Shown: in pieces, positions 22,419 to 34,230 of the stretch | How the letters are laid out: every line of letters starts with the position of its first letter | Position numbering within the stretch: the first letter of the stretch is position 1 | Assembly: GCA_011317545.1 (NCBI GenBank) | Contig: WUJK01000011.1 | Span: 449,501 to 513,500, forward strand | Direction of reading: 5' to 3' | DNA length: 64,000 nucleotides | DNA from: Coniella vitis | Taxonomy: Eukaryota; Ascomycota; Sordariomycetes; Diaporthales; Schizoparmaceae | Made by a program: the position numbers and the translations under genes | The notes under the pieces: model-generated | The model's database searches: none | Seen by the model: the letters and a program-made list of their open reading frames with translations, nothing else | Told to the model about the DNA's origin: nothing

Positions 22419-23343
22419 AATGATTACTGAACATTCTTGAAGTTCTCAAGATATGCTTGGTAATCTTGACTGGTTTTGCATATGTATTATCATAGTAAAA
22501 GCTTGGACCATCTCTAGGACAGGATCTGTTGTACATGTAGACGAAAGTCATATGCAAGTGTAGCAATATGGGATGATACCACTCATCATTCACTGGGTAT
22601 CAAGTGGATTGATAGGGCAAAAGTGCAGCCCCCAACAGATAACTTTGGATATAGTCGGATATTAGGAATGGTCAGTTTATTCCACAGCTCAGCATGATCA
22701 TATTCTCGGTTCCTTTGCTGATCTCAATGTGGAACTATACTGAGCCCAGATACTGTATAGTCTCTTGTTGGATAATCAGATATGTGTCCAGATATTCAGC
22801 AACAGATCAACAAGGAGCCAAAAAGGTTAGAACATCCATACTTGAAATGCTGCTATGTCAAAGTATCGCCGCCATCCATTGGGTGTCTAGGAAGGGCTGG
22901 GGTACTTGGTTCTTGCCTCGTTAGTCACTATATGCCTCCTTCTTTTTTGAGAAGTGCCCTAGCTTCAGTCTCTAAGCTGGTAGCTCTAACAACAGTAGCT
23001 CCAGCAACAGCTTGCTCTCTGAGCTCCAGCATTGCCTCTATCTTGAAACCCATGACAGCTGCCTTTCACAGCCTCCCACTTCCAAGCTTCCTCGACGCCG
23101 ACCCCAGCTCCCTTTCTCTTCAGCCTTTCCCCCTTTCAAATCCACACGGCGCTTTTCTTGCCCTGTTGTACTGATACAACCACTTCCCACTCACATCTCT
23201 TACTTACTCTTTGTGCGGTTCCAAAATCCCAATTGTTAATCGCCATTGTTCGCAACCATTGTTCTTCTCCATTCCACTTCTCCTTCTCTTTCCCGTTCTC
23301 GTCATCATAACCACGCCCACCCAAGGTTGGGCAGTCAAACGCG
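22419..23343. other. Intergenic: promoter of the first rhodopsin-family gene
   Basis: I see no gene in these 925 bases. The last 200 bases before 23344 are strongly CT-rich, as in many fungal promoters and leaders. Confidence 0.4.
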
Positions 23344-24845
23344 ATGGCCTACACGGAGAACCTGATCGCCGCCATGGTGTCTTTTCTCGTCCTCAACCTC
23401 ATTGTCGTCCTCCTGCGCTGCTACGTCCGTCTCTGGCTTGTCAAAGCCTATGGAATCGACGATGTCTTTCTTCTCCTGGCCTACGTAAGTCCGATTCCCA
23501 TTTCAATTGACTGTTGAGTATGAGTTCCAGTCCGCTGATAAAATGCCAACTCTTTCTTCGCAGCTCGGCTTCATCGCCGCCTGTGTCATGGGTTTCATAT
23601 CTATCCACTACGGCTTCACCCAGGAAAAATACCAGCCTTGGTTCAGCGAGATGCAGATGATCAAAGTACGTACACCGTCTGTGCTCTATTCCCAAGGCAG
23701 GTGTTGTGGTACCAATGACCTTCGCGAAACTAACGCCTCTCTTCACAATCACAGTACTACTGGGCCAACCAGCTCGTGCTCTATATCTCGTCCGGACTCG
23801 TCAAGATCGCCGTCGCACTCGTCCTGTACCGCCTCGCTTGCAACCTCAGAAACCAGGCTATTCTCGTTGTCTCCATTATCGTCGTTGTCATTTGGACCAT
23901 TGTCACGACCATTTTCTCGTCGGGCATTTGCGCCGAGACCACGGGTGCCACCGACTATGCAAGCGACCCGACATGCACTGATGTTGGATACTTCCGCATG
24001 ATCTCCAATATAATCATTGACTTCTTCTTTGCGCTTTATCCGGTGCCAATGCTTTGGAACTCAACTCTCAGCCGGCGCATGAAGTACATTGTATGTGGTC
24101 TTTTGAGTTTGGGTATCATGTAAGTCGCCCATTCGCCACGATATCTCTGGCACTCGACATCCTCTCGCGCCGCGTTGCACTCTATCATCAAGAGCAACTA
24201 GCTGATCAAACTTGCCTCAATAGTGCCAGCACCGCCACGATCGTGAAGCTCCTTCTTCTCGTACAACTCGAATACGCTCAGCCCTCGCAGCTGGAGTACA
24301 TCCACTATCAACTCCTCGTCTGGGCTGACGTCGAGTTGGGCCTTAGCATCTTCGCCTCAGCCGCCGCAGCACTGCGTCCCCTCGTTCGTATCGTTACTGG
24401 TCACGACTCGAGCTGCACCAGGCTTGGTTCCGACGGTCTGCACCCTTCTGCTACTGTCGGCGCGGATCTACGGAGCTGTCAAATCCCTTCTCCTCGACGC
24501 GCTGTGGTTGCCAGTGCGCAGAATAACCCTGATGCTCCCGCTTCCATCCGCTTGTTACCCACTGTTCCTACTCTTGCTGTTGTGAACAAGATTGGTCCTC
24601 CTCGAACTCCATGCAAGACTGAGGACGACAGTCTCCTCCCCGATGAGTACGAGTTGCAGAAGTTCCCTTCCCTCGAGCAGGAGCGCACCTTGATTCACCA
24701 CGACCTGAACCACGATGGTCGGGCCGAGCCCGGTGATTCTCATGAACATGGCGGTGCGCACCTTGCTAACAGAGCCTCCGTTCTGATGTCTGAGGGCGAG
24801 ACCACAGCTGTTCCTTCTGTCTCGGCTGAGAGTCCTGCCAAGTAA
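23344..24845 (+). CDS. Integral membrane protein, fungal rhodopsin/PTH11-like family
   Basis: Seven predicted membrane helices followed by a soluble tail, 409 residues. Exons are 23344-23484, 23564-23665, 23755-24119 and 24224-24845, all with GTA(A/C)GT donors. The N-terminal segment LLRCYVRLWLVKAYGIDDVF is the standard opening of the family (the R-x-x-x-R then DD pattern), and SSGLVKIAVALVLYRL, the extracellular Cys pair (CAETTG...PTCTDVGYF) and ASTATIVKLLLL also match. The C-terminal 140 residues are polar and probably cytosolic. The family includes PTH11-like candidate receptors of plant pathogens, but most members have no known ligand. The CFEM domain of PTH11 itself is absent. Confidence 0.85.
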
Positions 24846-26391
24846 TTCTCAAAGCCAGGGACGCGGACAATTTCATGGATTTATGGACATGGAACTTTGG
24901 GAAGAGTTCTGACAGAGAATTTCCATGGCTCTATTTCATGGGGAAGGACGACGTATACTGACCATATTGGGACGTGATATAACTAATATCCCGATAACGG
25001 CTTGCAGTTCGGCAAATTACCGACTTCCAGCATTTCCCGTGACCATCACAAGTAATTGGTATGGCTGGAGTAGCCGCACGCGGGACAAGAACATGGAGTT
25101 TGGGGAGCATTAAGGGTAGCAAGGAGTCTGGATCACAGCAGCCATAAAGGGGCCATTTTGGGTTGTGCACTAATCTCTGTGGATTTCTTTCACTTTTCTT
25201 TTTTCGTGCTTTCTTCTTCCCAGATACCACATACTTACTTACCTTGAGTCACTCATTGCGGCAATAGTTCCCCCATTTCAAGGCAAACATATCTCGCCGA
25301 TGGTGTTCAGGGTCATGTAAAGCTTCTCAAGTGGGTCTGCTAACTTGAATTTGTCTGGTCTGCTTTGCTTGTATTTCGTCTTGCGAATGAATGGTGTTTT
25401 CTGTTAACAAATTCCGTCTCATCGGTACATCAGTTTATGGTGCTGGGTTTGAAGTTTCAGTTAGACCCTGCTTCTTTGCAAGTGAGATCCATGACCAGAT
25501 GATGGAGTCCTTTCAAGTTGTAAGCATATTCTGTCATAATGAAAGCCAAAGAGAACACGGTAACTTTCAGGCGCCCAAGCACATCAGCTCAACAGTCAAC
25601 ATGAGCCTCATATAATTCGGACATTTGAATGATTTCTGCCCAACACAGTGACTTTGGAAAGACAAAGGCATCCAGCGTTTACTAAAAGTGCGGAATCCTC
25701 AACGTAACTTTGCCTCATTTACATGGAATCGGAGAGTACGAAATGCACAGGAGACCATATAATGATACTGCAATGGGTGTCTTAAAATACAGAAAAAGAA
25801 AGAAAAGGAAAAACTAAAAATAACACAGCTCGTCTGGCCTCCTTTACCCATCTTCGAAAAAAAAGACGATGAATTTAGTAGTCGCCGACGAAGAACGAGT
25901 CCCCCAAGTCGTTCCAATCCAAGAAGGGAGAAAAAGCGAAAAGTACAAGAATTGCAAGAAAAGAAAAACTTCAAATCCTCCATCACCGCGCGTGTCCTTC
26001 TTTTCTTTCTTCAGTAAATTCTCCCAATCCCAAAATACCATTCCATCACCTGGGAATACAGAACAGCCTCTTTTTTCTTTTCTTCGTTCCCCAGCGGCTC
26101 ACTATCATCAAATCATGTCGTGTCGTGTCGTATTGTGTCGTGTCGCTTTGTGGGTATCAACAACAAGAACAAAAGAAAGGTACTGGGACATCATCCTTCC
26201 ATCCACCACTCCACCGACACCGCAAGTCTTACAATAATCGTACACACATACACACCGTATCCAACACTTTGGCTTCTCACTCGAGCAGCCGAAAAGGACA
26301 TCTTGTCTCCCTCTGCCGTATAGTCCCCCTCCCCCGCTCCCCCGATGTGTTATATGCACCATGACTTTTTTTTAGTAGGTGCTGCTACCTA
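24846..26391. other. Gene-poor intergenic region between two tail-to-tail genes
   Basis: These 1.5 kb have no supportable gene. They lie between the 3' ends of the rhodopsin-family gene and the minus-strand thaumatin-like gene. There is a purine-rich stretch at 25790-25825 and a short GTGTC-type tandem at about 26115-26148. All open frames are short and low in content. Confidence 0.45.
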
Positions 26392-27255
26392 CTACGAAGC
26401 AGGACACCCATCCGCCTCAGTGCCCACACAGCACGTCGCCGACCCAGTGGTACACTTGCCCTCGCTATTCGCATCATTGTCATTGGGGAACGTGTACGCC
26501 TTGCCCGCGCAGGGCTTGAAGAACGGGGACGCAGAGGTTGCTGCGCCGCTCGCTTCGTTGGTGGGGTTCTCGCAGGCGCCCGCCGAGGAAATCTTCTTTT
26601 CGCCGCTTTGGTCGCACGCGCTGAGCGCCCAGAGGTCTTTGCTGCAGCCGGAGAGGAAGGTGTTGCCGCTGTTGCAGGTGCATGTGATGGGAACGGTGTA
26701 GCCATTGCTAAAAGAAGGGTTGAATGTATGTGTTAGTTTTTGTACGTATATATATATGCCCTGGAAACAGCATAGAAAGCGGAAAATATTGCCAAGGGAC
26801 AACCAAGTCAAAGGAAAGAAAGAAAAAGAAAAAGACAAGGGCAAAAAAAAAAAGAATATCCAAACTTACACATAAGAAACATCAATATCAAACATCCAGC
26901 TACCGCTCACCTGCGTCAAACCCGGCTCAATCAAGGAAGGTACCTCCATGGTCGAGTAATTCGCCAGGCCAAACGCAACATTGCCGTTCCAGTTCTGCGG
27001 CGCAACTATCGTCGCCGTGGCTTGCGCCTTCATGACGCCTGTGCCGCCGCCTGACACGAGCGTTGCGTCCCCATTGTTGCTTGCTACCGAGGTGCTTAGC
27101 GATTGCGGCATCTTGTTGACAATTGTCACGGTGATGTGGCTCAGGTCACGCTTGTCGGCCAAGGGGCCGGGAGTTACACGCGCAGCAGGCGGGTTGGGGA
27201 TGGCAGCTGTCAGGGCCGCGAGGAGGGGAATGGTGGAGAGAACTGAGAGTTGCAT
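26392..27255 (-). CDS. Secreted thaumatin-like (osmotin-type) small protein
   Basis: This is a predicted extracellular Cys-rich protein of 233 residues. Minus-strand exons are 27255-26870 and 26707-26392. A signal peptide is clear (LSVLSTIPLLAALTAAI). After a Ser/Gly-rich N-terminal half, the protein has the strand GSWMFDIDVSYV joined across a 162-base intron to NGYTVPITCTCNSG, then ALSACDQSG, GACENP, FFKPCAGKAYTFPNDNDANS and TCCVG, the Cys-rich pattern of fungal osmotin/thaumatin-like proteins. Ten Cys in the second exon could form five disulfides. The family includes glucan-binding and antifungal members in plants; activity here is unknown. The intron carries a pyrimidine-rich tract on the coding strand. 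Confidence 0.82.
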
Positions 27256-28483
27256 TTTTGTCTTTTCTTTTGTGTGATTTATATTGGAAAGATAGGAACA
27301 GGGAGTGTCAAATGACTCTATCAAAGAGCGGGTGATAACCTAGTCAAAGAGAGACTGGAAGTAAAAATGAAGCAAGCAAACAGGGTACGGATCGTCAAGA
27401 TCACGACGAAGAAGGAAGAGCCAAAAGAGAACTCAGTTAAGAATGCTATGTGGTCAAGAAACGAACAGAGCCAGAGCATGGCGGGACATCGCGTCTTTTT
27501 AAGAGACGACATCAACTGCGGCTGACAACTCTGTCCTTGAAGGCATTCAGGACCAGCCAGACCCGCTGCTATGGTGCCATTTTTGGAGGCCCGCCAGAAC
27601 GGCACGCCCAATGTGACGGCCCATAAGGCCGTCATATCCTACTTTGTATAGTTGAGTCCATTGTGTCGCAGGTTTTTGAGCTTAACCTCGAAATAGGGTG
27701 GATAAAGCTCTGAGAATGCTGGTGCGGACTGGGTCAAAGGGCCAGTAGGCCAAAAATAGGCCTGGGTCAGAAAACACTCTAAAAACAACACCAGGAGGAA
27801 GCCGCACGCTCTGGACAACGCAGCACTACAATACACACTCGTTAGCGAAGCGCTTCCTAACCGTGGTTCTTTCAATGCTTGGCCGAGGCATGGACTAGGA
27901 TCGTATGGTAGTGGATTGTGCGATTTGATCGACAAGACCAAGAGAACAATACACCAAGATAGTCTTTGGCAATAGCAGCCCTTCGCTAACAAAAAGAGGC
28001 TGGAAGTTGATAAGCCCAAGGATAACGTGTTGTTGGATCTGACAGGCCTTCTGAAGCGGGCTGCGTTAGCCTGTAATTACCCACATGGCACTTCGAGAGT
28101 AATAAATCAGCCGGCAGCACATCAGCGACTAGCGACTTCAAGATGGAGAAAGGCTCCTAGATGTTTGTTTCATGTGGCTCTTCCACGTCTAGAATTGTGT
28201 GCACTTGTTGTCTAGATAGTCGATCAATAATTTGGGCGCGGTTTGAAGACTTGTGTGAGCGTTTCAGGTCTTTGTCGCTTATAGCCGTCATGACAGCCAC
28301 TCGGTAATAGCACTCGCAGTTCAAAGGATCCTGTTGCATGCATTATGTCAAGCAACCAATCAAATATCTCCCTCCAGTCAACGCTGCTAAATGACAAATT
28401 TAGATCGACGGAACCGCAAAGGCCAGCATCTCTGCGACCCGGCCAGATCTAGCAAAACAGCAATCTGACACCCGAATAACCTC
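27256..28483. other. Intergenic region with small inverted repeats
   Basis: No gene is supported in these 1.2 kb. They hold an 8-base perfect inverted repeat with a 5-base loop at 27614-27634 and an imperfect palindrome at 27841-27861 whose left 10 bases (GTTAGCGAAG) recur inverted at 27981-27990. A 126-codon minus-strand frame (27639-28019) is unrecognised. The promoter of the thaumatin-like gene lies at its left end. Confidence 0.45.
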
Positions 28484-29898
28484 TCACGTGGCGCCTAGGG
28501 ATTCTAAAGCCCGGCGTAGCTCCCTGACAGCTGTCGGTACGTCTTCAAAATTAAGCGCAGAAATGGCCCATCGTGCGTGCTTCTGGGCCTGTGCCATGGC
28601 CATGTCGTCTGTCACAAAATTCCCTGCTGCTTGCTGTGGTACCTGGCTTGCCGTAACCGCAGCGGTCGCAGGCACTGCGGCTTGCAAAGCCGGTTGAGCC
28701 GGTGGCGGCGCAGAAGCGATAGAGCGCAAAGACTTGGCAGGCGGGGAGATGGGCGCCGGTCTAGCGTGTGGAGGGGGCGAAATAGGCGGTGCTGTGGCTG
28801 TGGCTGTTGGCGAGTACGAGGGTGCAAAAACAGGAGGGTCGGCAGCTGGTGGTGAAGATGGGTGTGAAGGAAGCGTGAAAGATGACGAAAGCGGTGGAGG
28901 AGGAGCACCTGCATCTTTTACATGGTCTATAGGATCTTGAGTCGGTGGTCCAACGGGAGACGGAAGACTTGGCGGTGGATCGAAGTAGCCCGGCTGCTCG
29001 GCCGGCGCAGCCTCGTCTCCGTATCCCGGCGCACTTGGTAGCTGTAGCTCTTCTTCCTCTGGTACCGCGGGAGGTTTGGTGACTGAAGCAGGGCTCTTAG
29101 GTGGTGAGACGCCTGCAGAATCCCGTCCAGCATCGTCGATTTCGGGCGCATCCTCGACCGTTGCTGTTCTTGGCGCGGTGGACGGCAGTGTGCTAGAGCT
29201 TTCGAGATTGTATGCCTCAATTTCCCGGGGATCCAACGGTGGCGCTTGCACAGGAAGTTCTTCCTTCTTCGGGTTCGACTCGTTCGGATCCTTTCCTTCC
29301 TTAATCGCCTTTGTTATACGGGCCGCGTTCCACTTGGCATACTTGATCTTTTGTTGTGTTTCATGATCGGCCGGCCCCCATATGTTGACGAGGTTGAAAA
29401 AGGTTAGTGCCGCATCAAAAGTACTGGCAGTCTGTAGCGTGACCTTGTTGGCCTTGATAACCCGCTCTGCGCGGTCGAGCGTCTCTTGGGCAAACTGCTC
29501 GAGGTAGGCTTGGGCCGCGGTATCGTCTGTGATGGCGTCTTCAGTTGCGTACTCGTTCTTTGTCTGTCGAGCGAGCGTCAGTCTTGGGGTGTGCGCTATA
29601 GAACAATAGTAACCCCACCAGACATACCTGTTCCAGCTTGTCCATCAAGCTGGTCGTATAGTTGAGGATATCGCCATCGGTGCTGTGGAGACCCTTGGCC
29701 AAGATCTGGTTCACTACCCAATACTCGCCTGAAGCGTTGTCAACTCTCTCATTCTGGGGCTCGTTTCAGATAGCCTTGTGCATACTCACACCAGTACGCA
29801 ATGATGGGTTTGACAGTCTGCAGCTGGGCCCCTCTCGTTGCTGTCTTGTAGAGATTGATATCGGCCCGCTTCAAGCTCTGGGGCACTTCGTCTGCCAT
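28484..29898 (-). CDS. VTA1: Vta1-like ESCRT/MVB protein (Vps4 activator)
   Basis: This is the Vps4 ATPase cofactor in multivesicular body sorting, on the cytosolic face of endosomes; 429 residues. Minus-strand exons are 29898-29790, 29728-29628 and 29563-28484. The N-terminal helical domain starts MADEVPQSLKRADI and continues VKPIIAYWCEYWVVNQILAK, then YLEQFAQETLDRAERVIKAN and NIWGPADHETQQKIKYAKWN, matching the Vta1/LIP5 N-terminal domain. A long Pro-rich linker follows. The C-terminal helices AQKHARWAISALNFEDVPTA and VRELRRALESLGA form the VSL domain that binds Vps4. The longer upstream frame opens with GTG, so the ATG at 29898 is preferred. Confidence 0.93.
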
Positions 29899-30671
29899 AT
29901 TGGCCGCGTTATCGTTGCTTTTGACGGTATCCAGCGGCGCGCTTTTGTCGGGCCTGAGCACAAAAAGTCAGAGGTCGGGTTCGGCGAGAGTTTATAGGCA
30001 CCCAAAGCAGATATTATGGTATTGACCGTGTTGAGGAAGGGCAGTGATGGCGGAGATAACAGTACAAAAAACGACCTTGGATGGAAGCCTCTTGGCAAGC
30101 AGGTCAGGCAGCGCTGAACGGCCAATGGCAGAGCAGGCGCTTTTCGGTGACACTGACACTACGGCGTCAGTGACCTCCAGTAACCCCTCGCTGCAAGGGG
30201 CCCCCGGTACTGGCCCAAGCTTCCGTTTCTAGCGCCCAACCTACGGTGACCTACCCCAGATCTGCATTGCAGCTTCCCGCCGTCGCATGTTCCGGTACCT
30301 GCCATTGTGAGGCCAAGACAAAAGTGACAGAGGCATCTAGAAATTCCAACCACGCTGGCCTTTTCTTTCCCCTCTCGCGTAGCGCTTCGACGATAGGCCA
30401 CTCCTCTCTCACCCAGTCATCCTCACCTCACTCTCTAGCCAAGCCATCCAGGCTTCCACCACGCCATCGCAGAAGATCGATTGCTGTCCTCTTTCGAGAC
30501 ATTGGCATCGTCCAGACATGTCTCTCCCTCGTCTCTAAAAACAAAAGTCCCACGGCCTCGTTCTCGAACCAACGCAACAACCTGCACGCACAATACAAAC
30601 CACCAACTGCTCTTCTCCACCTTGGAACGCGACGTACACGCAAAGGCGAAAACACGTCCTTGTTGGCTGCC
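29899..30671. promoter_or_regulatory. Divergent promoter region, VTA1 / disulfide isomerase
   Basis: There are 773 bases between the two start codons and no gene is supported. The right half is CT-rich. The frame entering the isomerase start from 30246 lacks an ATG with family-like content. Confidence 0.45.
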
Positions 30672-32301
30672 ATGATGCATTGTCTCACCCTTCCCACCGT
30701 TGTAGCGGTGGTGTTGGCTGCCATGCCAGGCGTCCACGCCGGTCTGTACACAAAGAGCTCGCCTGTCCTGCAGGTGGACTACAAGAACTATGACAACCTG
30801 ATTGCAAAATCAAACCACACATCTGTAAATATGAATTGTCATTAACCAGAGGCCTTCGCGCACAAACGCTAACTTGTGCTCTTTGCGCGTTCAGATTGTC
30901 GAATTCTACGCCCCCTGGTGTGGCCACTGCCAGAACCTCAAGCCTGCCTACGAGAAAGCCGCCAAGAACCTCGAAGGCCTTGCCAAGGTCGCAGCCGTTA
31001 ACTGTGACGAAGACGAAAACAAACCACTATGCGGCCAATTTGGCGTTCAGGGCTTCCCCACTCTAAAGATAGTTCGCCCTGGGGCAAAGAAGGGCAAGCC
31101 CGCCGTCGAGGACTACCAAGGCCCCCGTACGGCCAAGGCCATTGTCGATGCAGTAGTCGACAACATCAACAACCATGTCAAGCGGGTTAGCGATAAGGAC
31201 ATTGACGGTTTTCTCTCCAAAAATAATGAGTCGGCCAAGGCATTGCTCTTTACCGAAAAGGGCACGACAAGCGCATTGCTCAAAAGCCTGGCCATTGACT
31301 TCTTGGGATCCATCACAGTCGGCCAGGTACGGAACACACAGAAGAAAGCAGTGGAATTGTTTGGTATTGAAGACTATCCCACATTAGTCTTGCTTCCGGG
31401 CGGTGACAAGGACAGCATCGTCTACGATGGTGATCTCAAGAAGGAGGCTATGGTCAAATTCTTATCCCAGGCAGCTTCGCCCAACCCCGATCCAGCCCCC
31501 AAGAAGGGCAAGAGCCAGACAACCTCCGGCAAGAAGTCGGGTGCCACCAGTGGATCATCCGAACCCTCGGGTGAGGCTAAGGACAAGATCACCGAGCCGG
31601 TCGATGACGCCAACGTCCAGAAGCCAGTCGTTTTTGAGGGTCCACTGCCCATTCCAATCATTAATGAGGCCGACAAGCTAGCCAAGAACTGTCTCGCGTC
31701 CCAGGCAAACACATGCGTCCTTGCTTTTGTTCCCAAGGAAAACCGCGACTCTGCGGCTGACAAAGCTCTCGATGCTCTTGCCGAGATCTCCCACAAGCAC
31801 GCCCAGGGCAAGCGCAAGCTCTTTCCCATGTTCGAGGTGCATGTTGAGGACGAGCACACAGCGAACCTGCTCAAGGCCCTTGAACTTGCGCAGGACAAGA
31901 CTCATGTGATTGCTATCAATGCGCGGCGCGCTTGGTGGAGACTGTACGAAAGCGAGGACTTTGGCCGCGAGGGCCTCGAGGGCTGGATCGACCAAATTCG
32001 TATGAGCGAGGGTGTTAAGCGTAAGCTTCCTGATGGCATCGTTGTTGAAGAGGCCAATTCGGAGTCAGTTCCTGAAGCCACCCCAGAGGCTTCATCGGAG
32101 CCTACACCCGAGGCAACTGAAAGCGACGCCGCCAAAACTTCGGCGGTTCCAGACGCAGAAGTCACCCCAAATGCTGAGAGCATTTCGGACAGCACAACGC
32201 CAGAACCGGCAACACCCCAGAGCGGCGCGGACCCAACCGTCCAAGTCGAGACTGAGACAGAGAAGCCAACAGACGAGGCCCATGTTAAAGATGAACTCTG
32301 A
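30672..32301 (+). CDS. ER protein disulfide isomerase, single CGHC thioredoxin domain, KDEL tail
   Basis: This is an oxidoreductase of the endoplasmic reticulum lumen that forms and shuffles disulfides. Exons are 30672-30824 and 30895-32301, giving 519 residues. A signal peptide (TVVAVVLAAMPGVHA) precedes the thioredoxin domain with EFYAPWCGHCQNLKP; the 70-base intron falls just before this active site (join NHTS-IVEFYAPW). A second, inactive thioredoxin-like fold is suggested by ELFGIEDYPTLVLLPG. A charged linker and an acidic C-terminal stretch end in HVKDEL, the ER retrieval signal. The layout resembles fungal MPD1/PDIA6-like proteins with one active CxxC. Two adjacent ATGs (30672 and 30675) are possible starts. 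Confidence 0.93.
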
Positions 32302-32565
32302 TTGTAGTATGACTAGCCGTTCAAGCTGGTCAGCGTTGCCTGTTTTGTTTTTCTTTTTTTGCTGGGAATGGGGAATTTGCCACGTTGAAAGAGGTAGCAT
32401 TAATTGCAGCCGTTGATCGAGGGAAACCGAGAATTCTTGTTCTCACCTCTCATTGGTCTGGAAAGTAACAATCGGGTATCGTGAATTGGTGTTGTTTTGC
32501 CGTTCCTTCGTGCCTCGTGTCCTGAACTCATCCTCGTCCCCGTCCGCGTAATTTGTCAATTTGCA
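32302..32565. other. Short gap between convergent isomerase and RRP41 genes
   Basis: Both 3' UTRs must share these 264 bases. There is a T-rich tract at 32344-32360 downstream of the isomerase stop. Confidence 0.4.
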
Positions 32566-33507
32566 TCAACCATCGACATTCATATCGCCCAGTCCTGCGC
32601 CCTTCTCTATGGCCCCCTCTCTGATCATTCTGGCACCTTTCTCCCGGACCACATCGTCCAATATCATGCGCACCTTCTTGCACCCATCCACACCAACCGC
32701 CAGCATACCTTCTAACCTACCAATTTGCACTCGACTTTCGCAAATCAATACTGCCACCTTGTCGCTTGCGCCCAAGGTCGCGACAGTCAAGCTGGGCAGT
32801 TCCTGTTCTTCTTGGTGGTTGAGGTCCAACAGCGGATCGGCGCTTTCGTCGTTGGCGGCATAGGTCGAGGTAGATCCTGCTGTACAGGCAGAGATGTAAT
32901 CCGTCATGGGTATGCCAGCGTCAATGGCTGCGAGAGTGCAGGCGTTAAGCAAGCAGGCCAAGAGACTGCCATCTTGCGACAGGACGTGGAGCGAGAAGTT
33001 GATTGTGCTGTAAGGGTAGAGGTGCGTGTGGAGGGTCGAAGAAATAGCATTCGAAATTGTAGACTGCATCTCTGAAATGCGCCTATTTTGGGCTGATTAG
33101 CATATGAAGCTCTTGTCTTTGTGTCTTGCTTCGCCAAACAGACACACGCTCAACACCACAGGAACGAGCATTCAGACTTACTTGTCATTCCGAGCCCTTC
33201 TCTTGCGGTCAACCGAGCTGAATCCAGCAATGACAATGCTGACAACTACTTCGGCCTCCTTCTCCTGCTCTGACCTCTGACCTCCACCAGTGCCGCCACC
33301 ACCGCCACCCAGCGCGCGTCGCAAGGCCTGCTGGTCCGTGGGACCCGTCAGCACGCACATAACTTTGGTGTTGCCCATTTCAAGATAGCTGGAGCCGTCG
33401 GCAGCGGCTTGCGTGCGGATCTGGGCGTGACATCTGCGCAGCTCGTTCCAGCGACGGCCGTCGACGCGGAGGAGCGCGAGCGAGTAGGAGGATGTGTCGA
33501 GGGGCAT
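32566..33507 (-). CDS. RRP41: Exosome core subunit Rrp41/Ski6 (RNase PH fold)
   Basis: This is a structural ring subunit of the nuclear and cytoplasmic RNA exosome that processes and degrades RNA 3' ends. Minus-strand exons are 33507-33182 and 33082-32566, giving 280 residues. The opening LALLRVDGRRWNELRRCHAQ and YLEMGNTKVMCVLTGP are the RNase PH family start. The intron join reads KRRARNDK-RISEMQSTISN. The second half has NFSLHVLSQDGSLLACLLNA and GIPMTDYISACTAG. A Gly-rich loop (ALGGGGGGTGGG) is inserted after the GP turn, longer than I would expect. Eukaryotic Rrp41 is catalytically inactive, so a structural role is likely. It diverges from the HET gene. Confidence 0.92.
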
Positions 33508-34230
33508 TATCTCTGTTTTCTCGCGTAGCTGAGTACTTGTTTACGTTTTCGTCTTGTTGTTCTAAGCCGTAGGTTTGTGTTGGATGGGTGAAGAGAGCAG
33601 TCGGTTTGTTTGGGAGTTGGCTTGGTTTGAGAACAGGGCGCGTCTTGTTGGCTGTGCCGGTTGCAGTTTAAGAGTGGTACAATGTCGTTTTGGTGTTGAG
33701 CTTGATGTGGAAATTTTGGAGGGGCAGAGGGGTGCTGCTGCTGTTTTGCAGGGATATCCCAGAATGCCAGGGATGCCAAGGTCGTGCCTCTTGCGGGAAC
33801 GTCCCTTCGTTCTTTCCTCTCAAATATCCGCTGTATCATAGTAAACCGACAACAACTTCACCGCAGCTCCGGCTTCGAAATAGCACTTTGTCCCACACCC
33901 TCACCTATTTGACAAGTGGTAAGAACGGTACCCAAGTCGATTAGCGCGCAAGAACACACCATCCTTTTCTCAGAGCAATGTGCAACATGAAAGGCAGCCA
34001 TGTATGCGCTGCAGGACGACTGTCTGGGTCGCTGGACGCACGCCACAATCCTTTCTTGCATCTTCATTTGACGGACACACATTCGACGTTCGACATTCGT
34101 CTTGGCAGCTGAGGTCTATGAAAAGCTCATGTCTGCCCGGTGAGTAATTACTCAACGGCACTTCGCACATCTAACAGCACAGCGGCGCTCCTTTGCACGA
34201 AAACAAGAAGGATAATGACAAGATTCGGCA
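33508..34230. promoter_or_regulatory. Divergent region, RRP41 / HET-domain gene
   Basis: These 723 bases have no supportable gene. Open frames are antisense to each other and unrecognised. It should contain both promoters. Confidence 0.4.

Noticed and set aside
27639..28019. A 126-codon minus-strand frame, considered as a transposase remnant
   Set aside because: No DDE or helix-turn-helix motif is recognisable, and there are no flanking terminal repeats I can defend.
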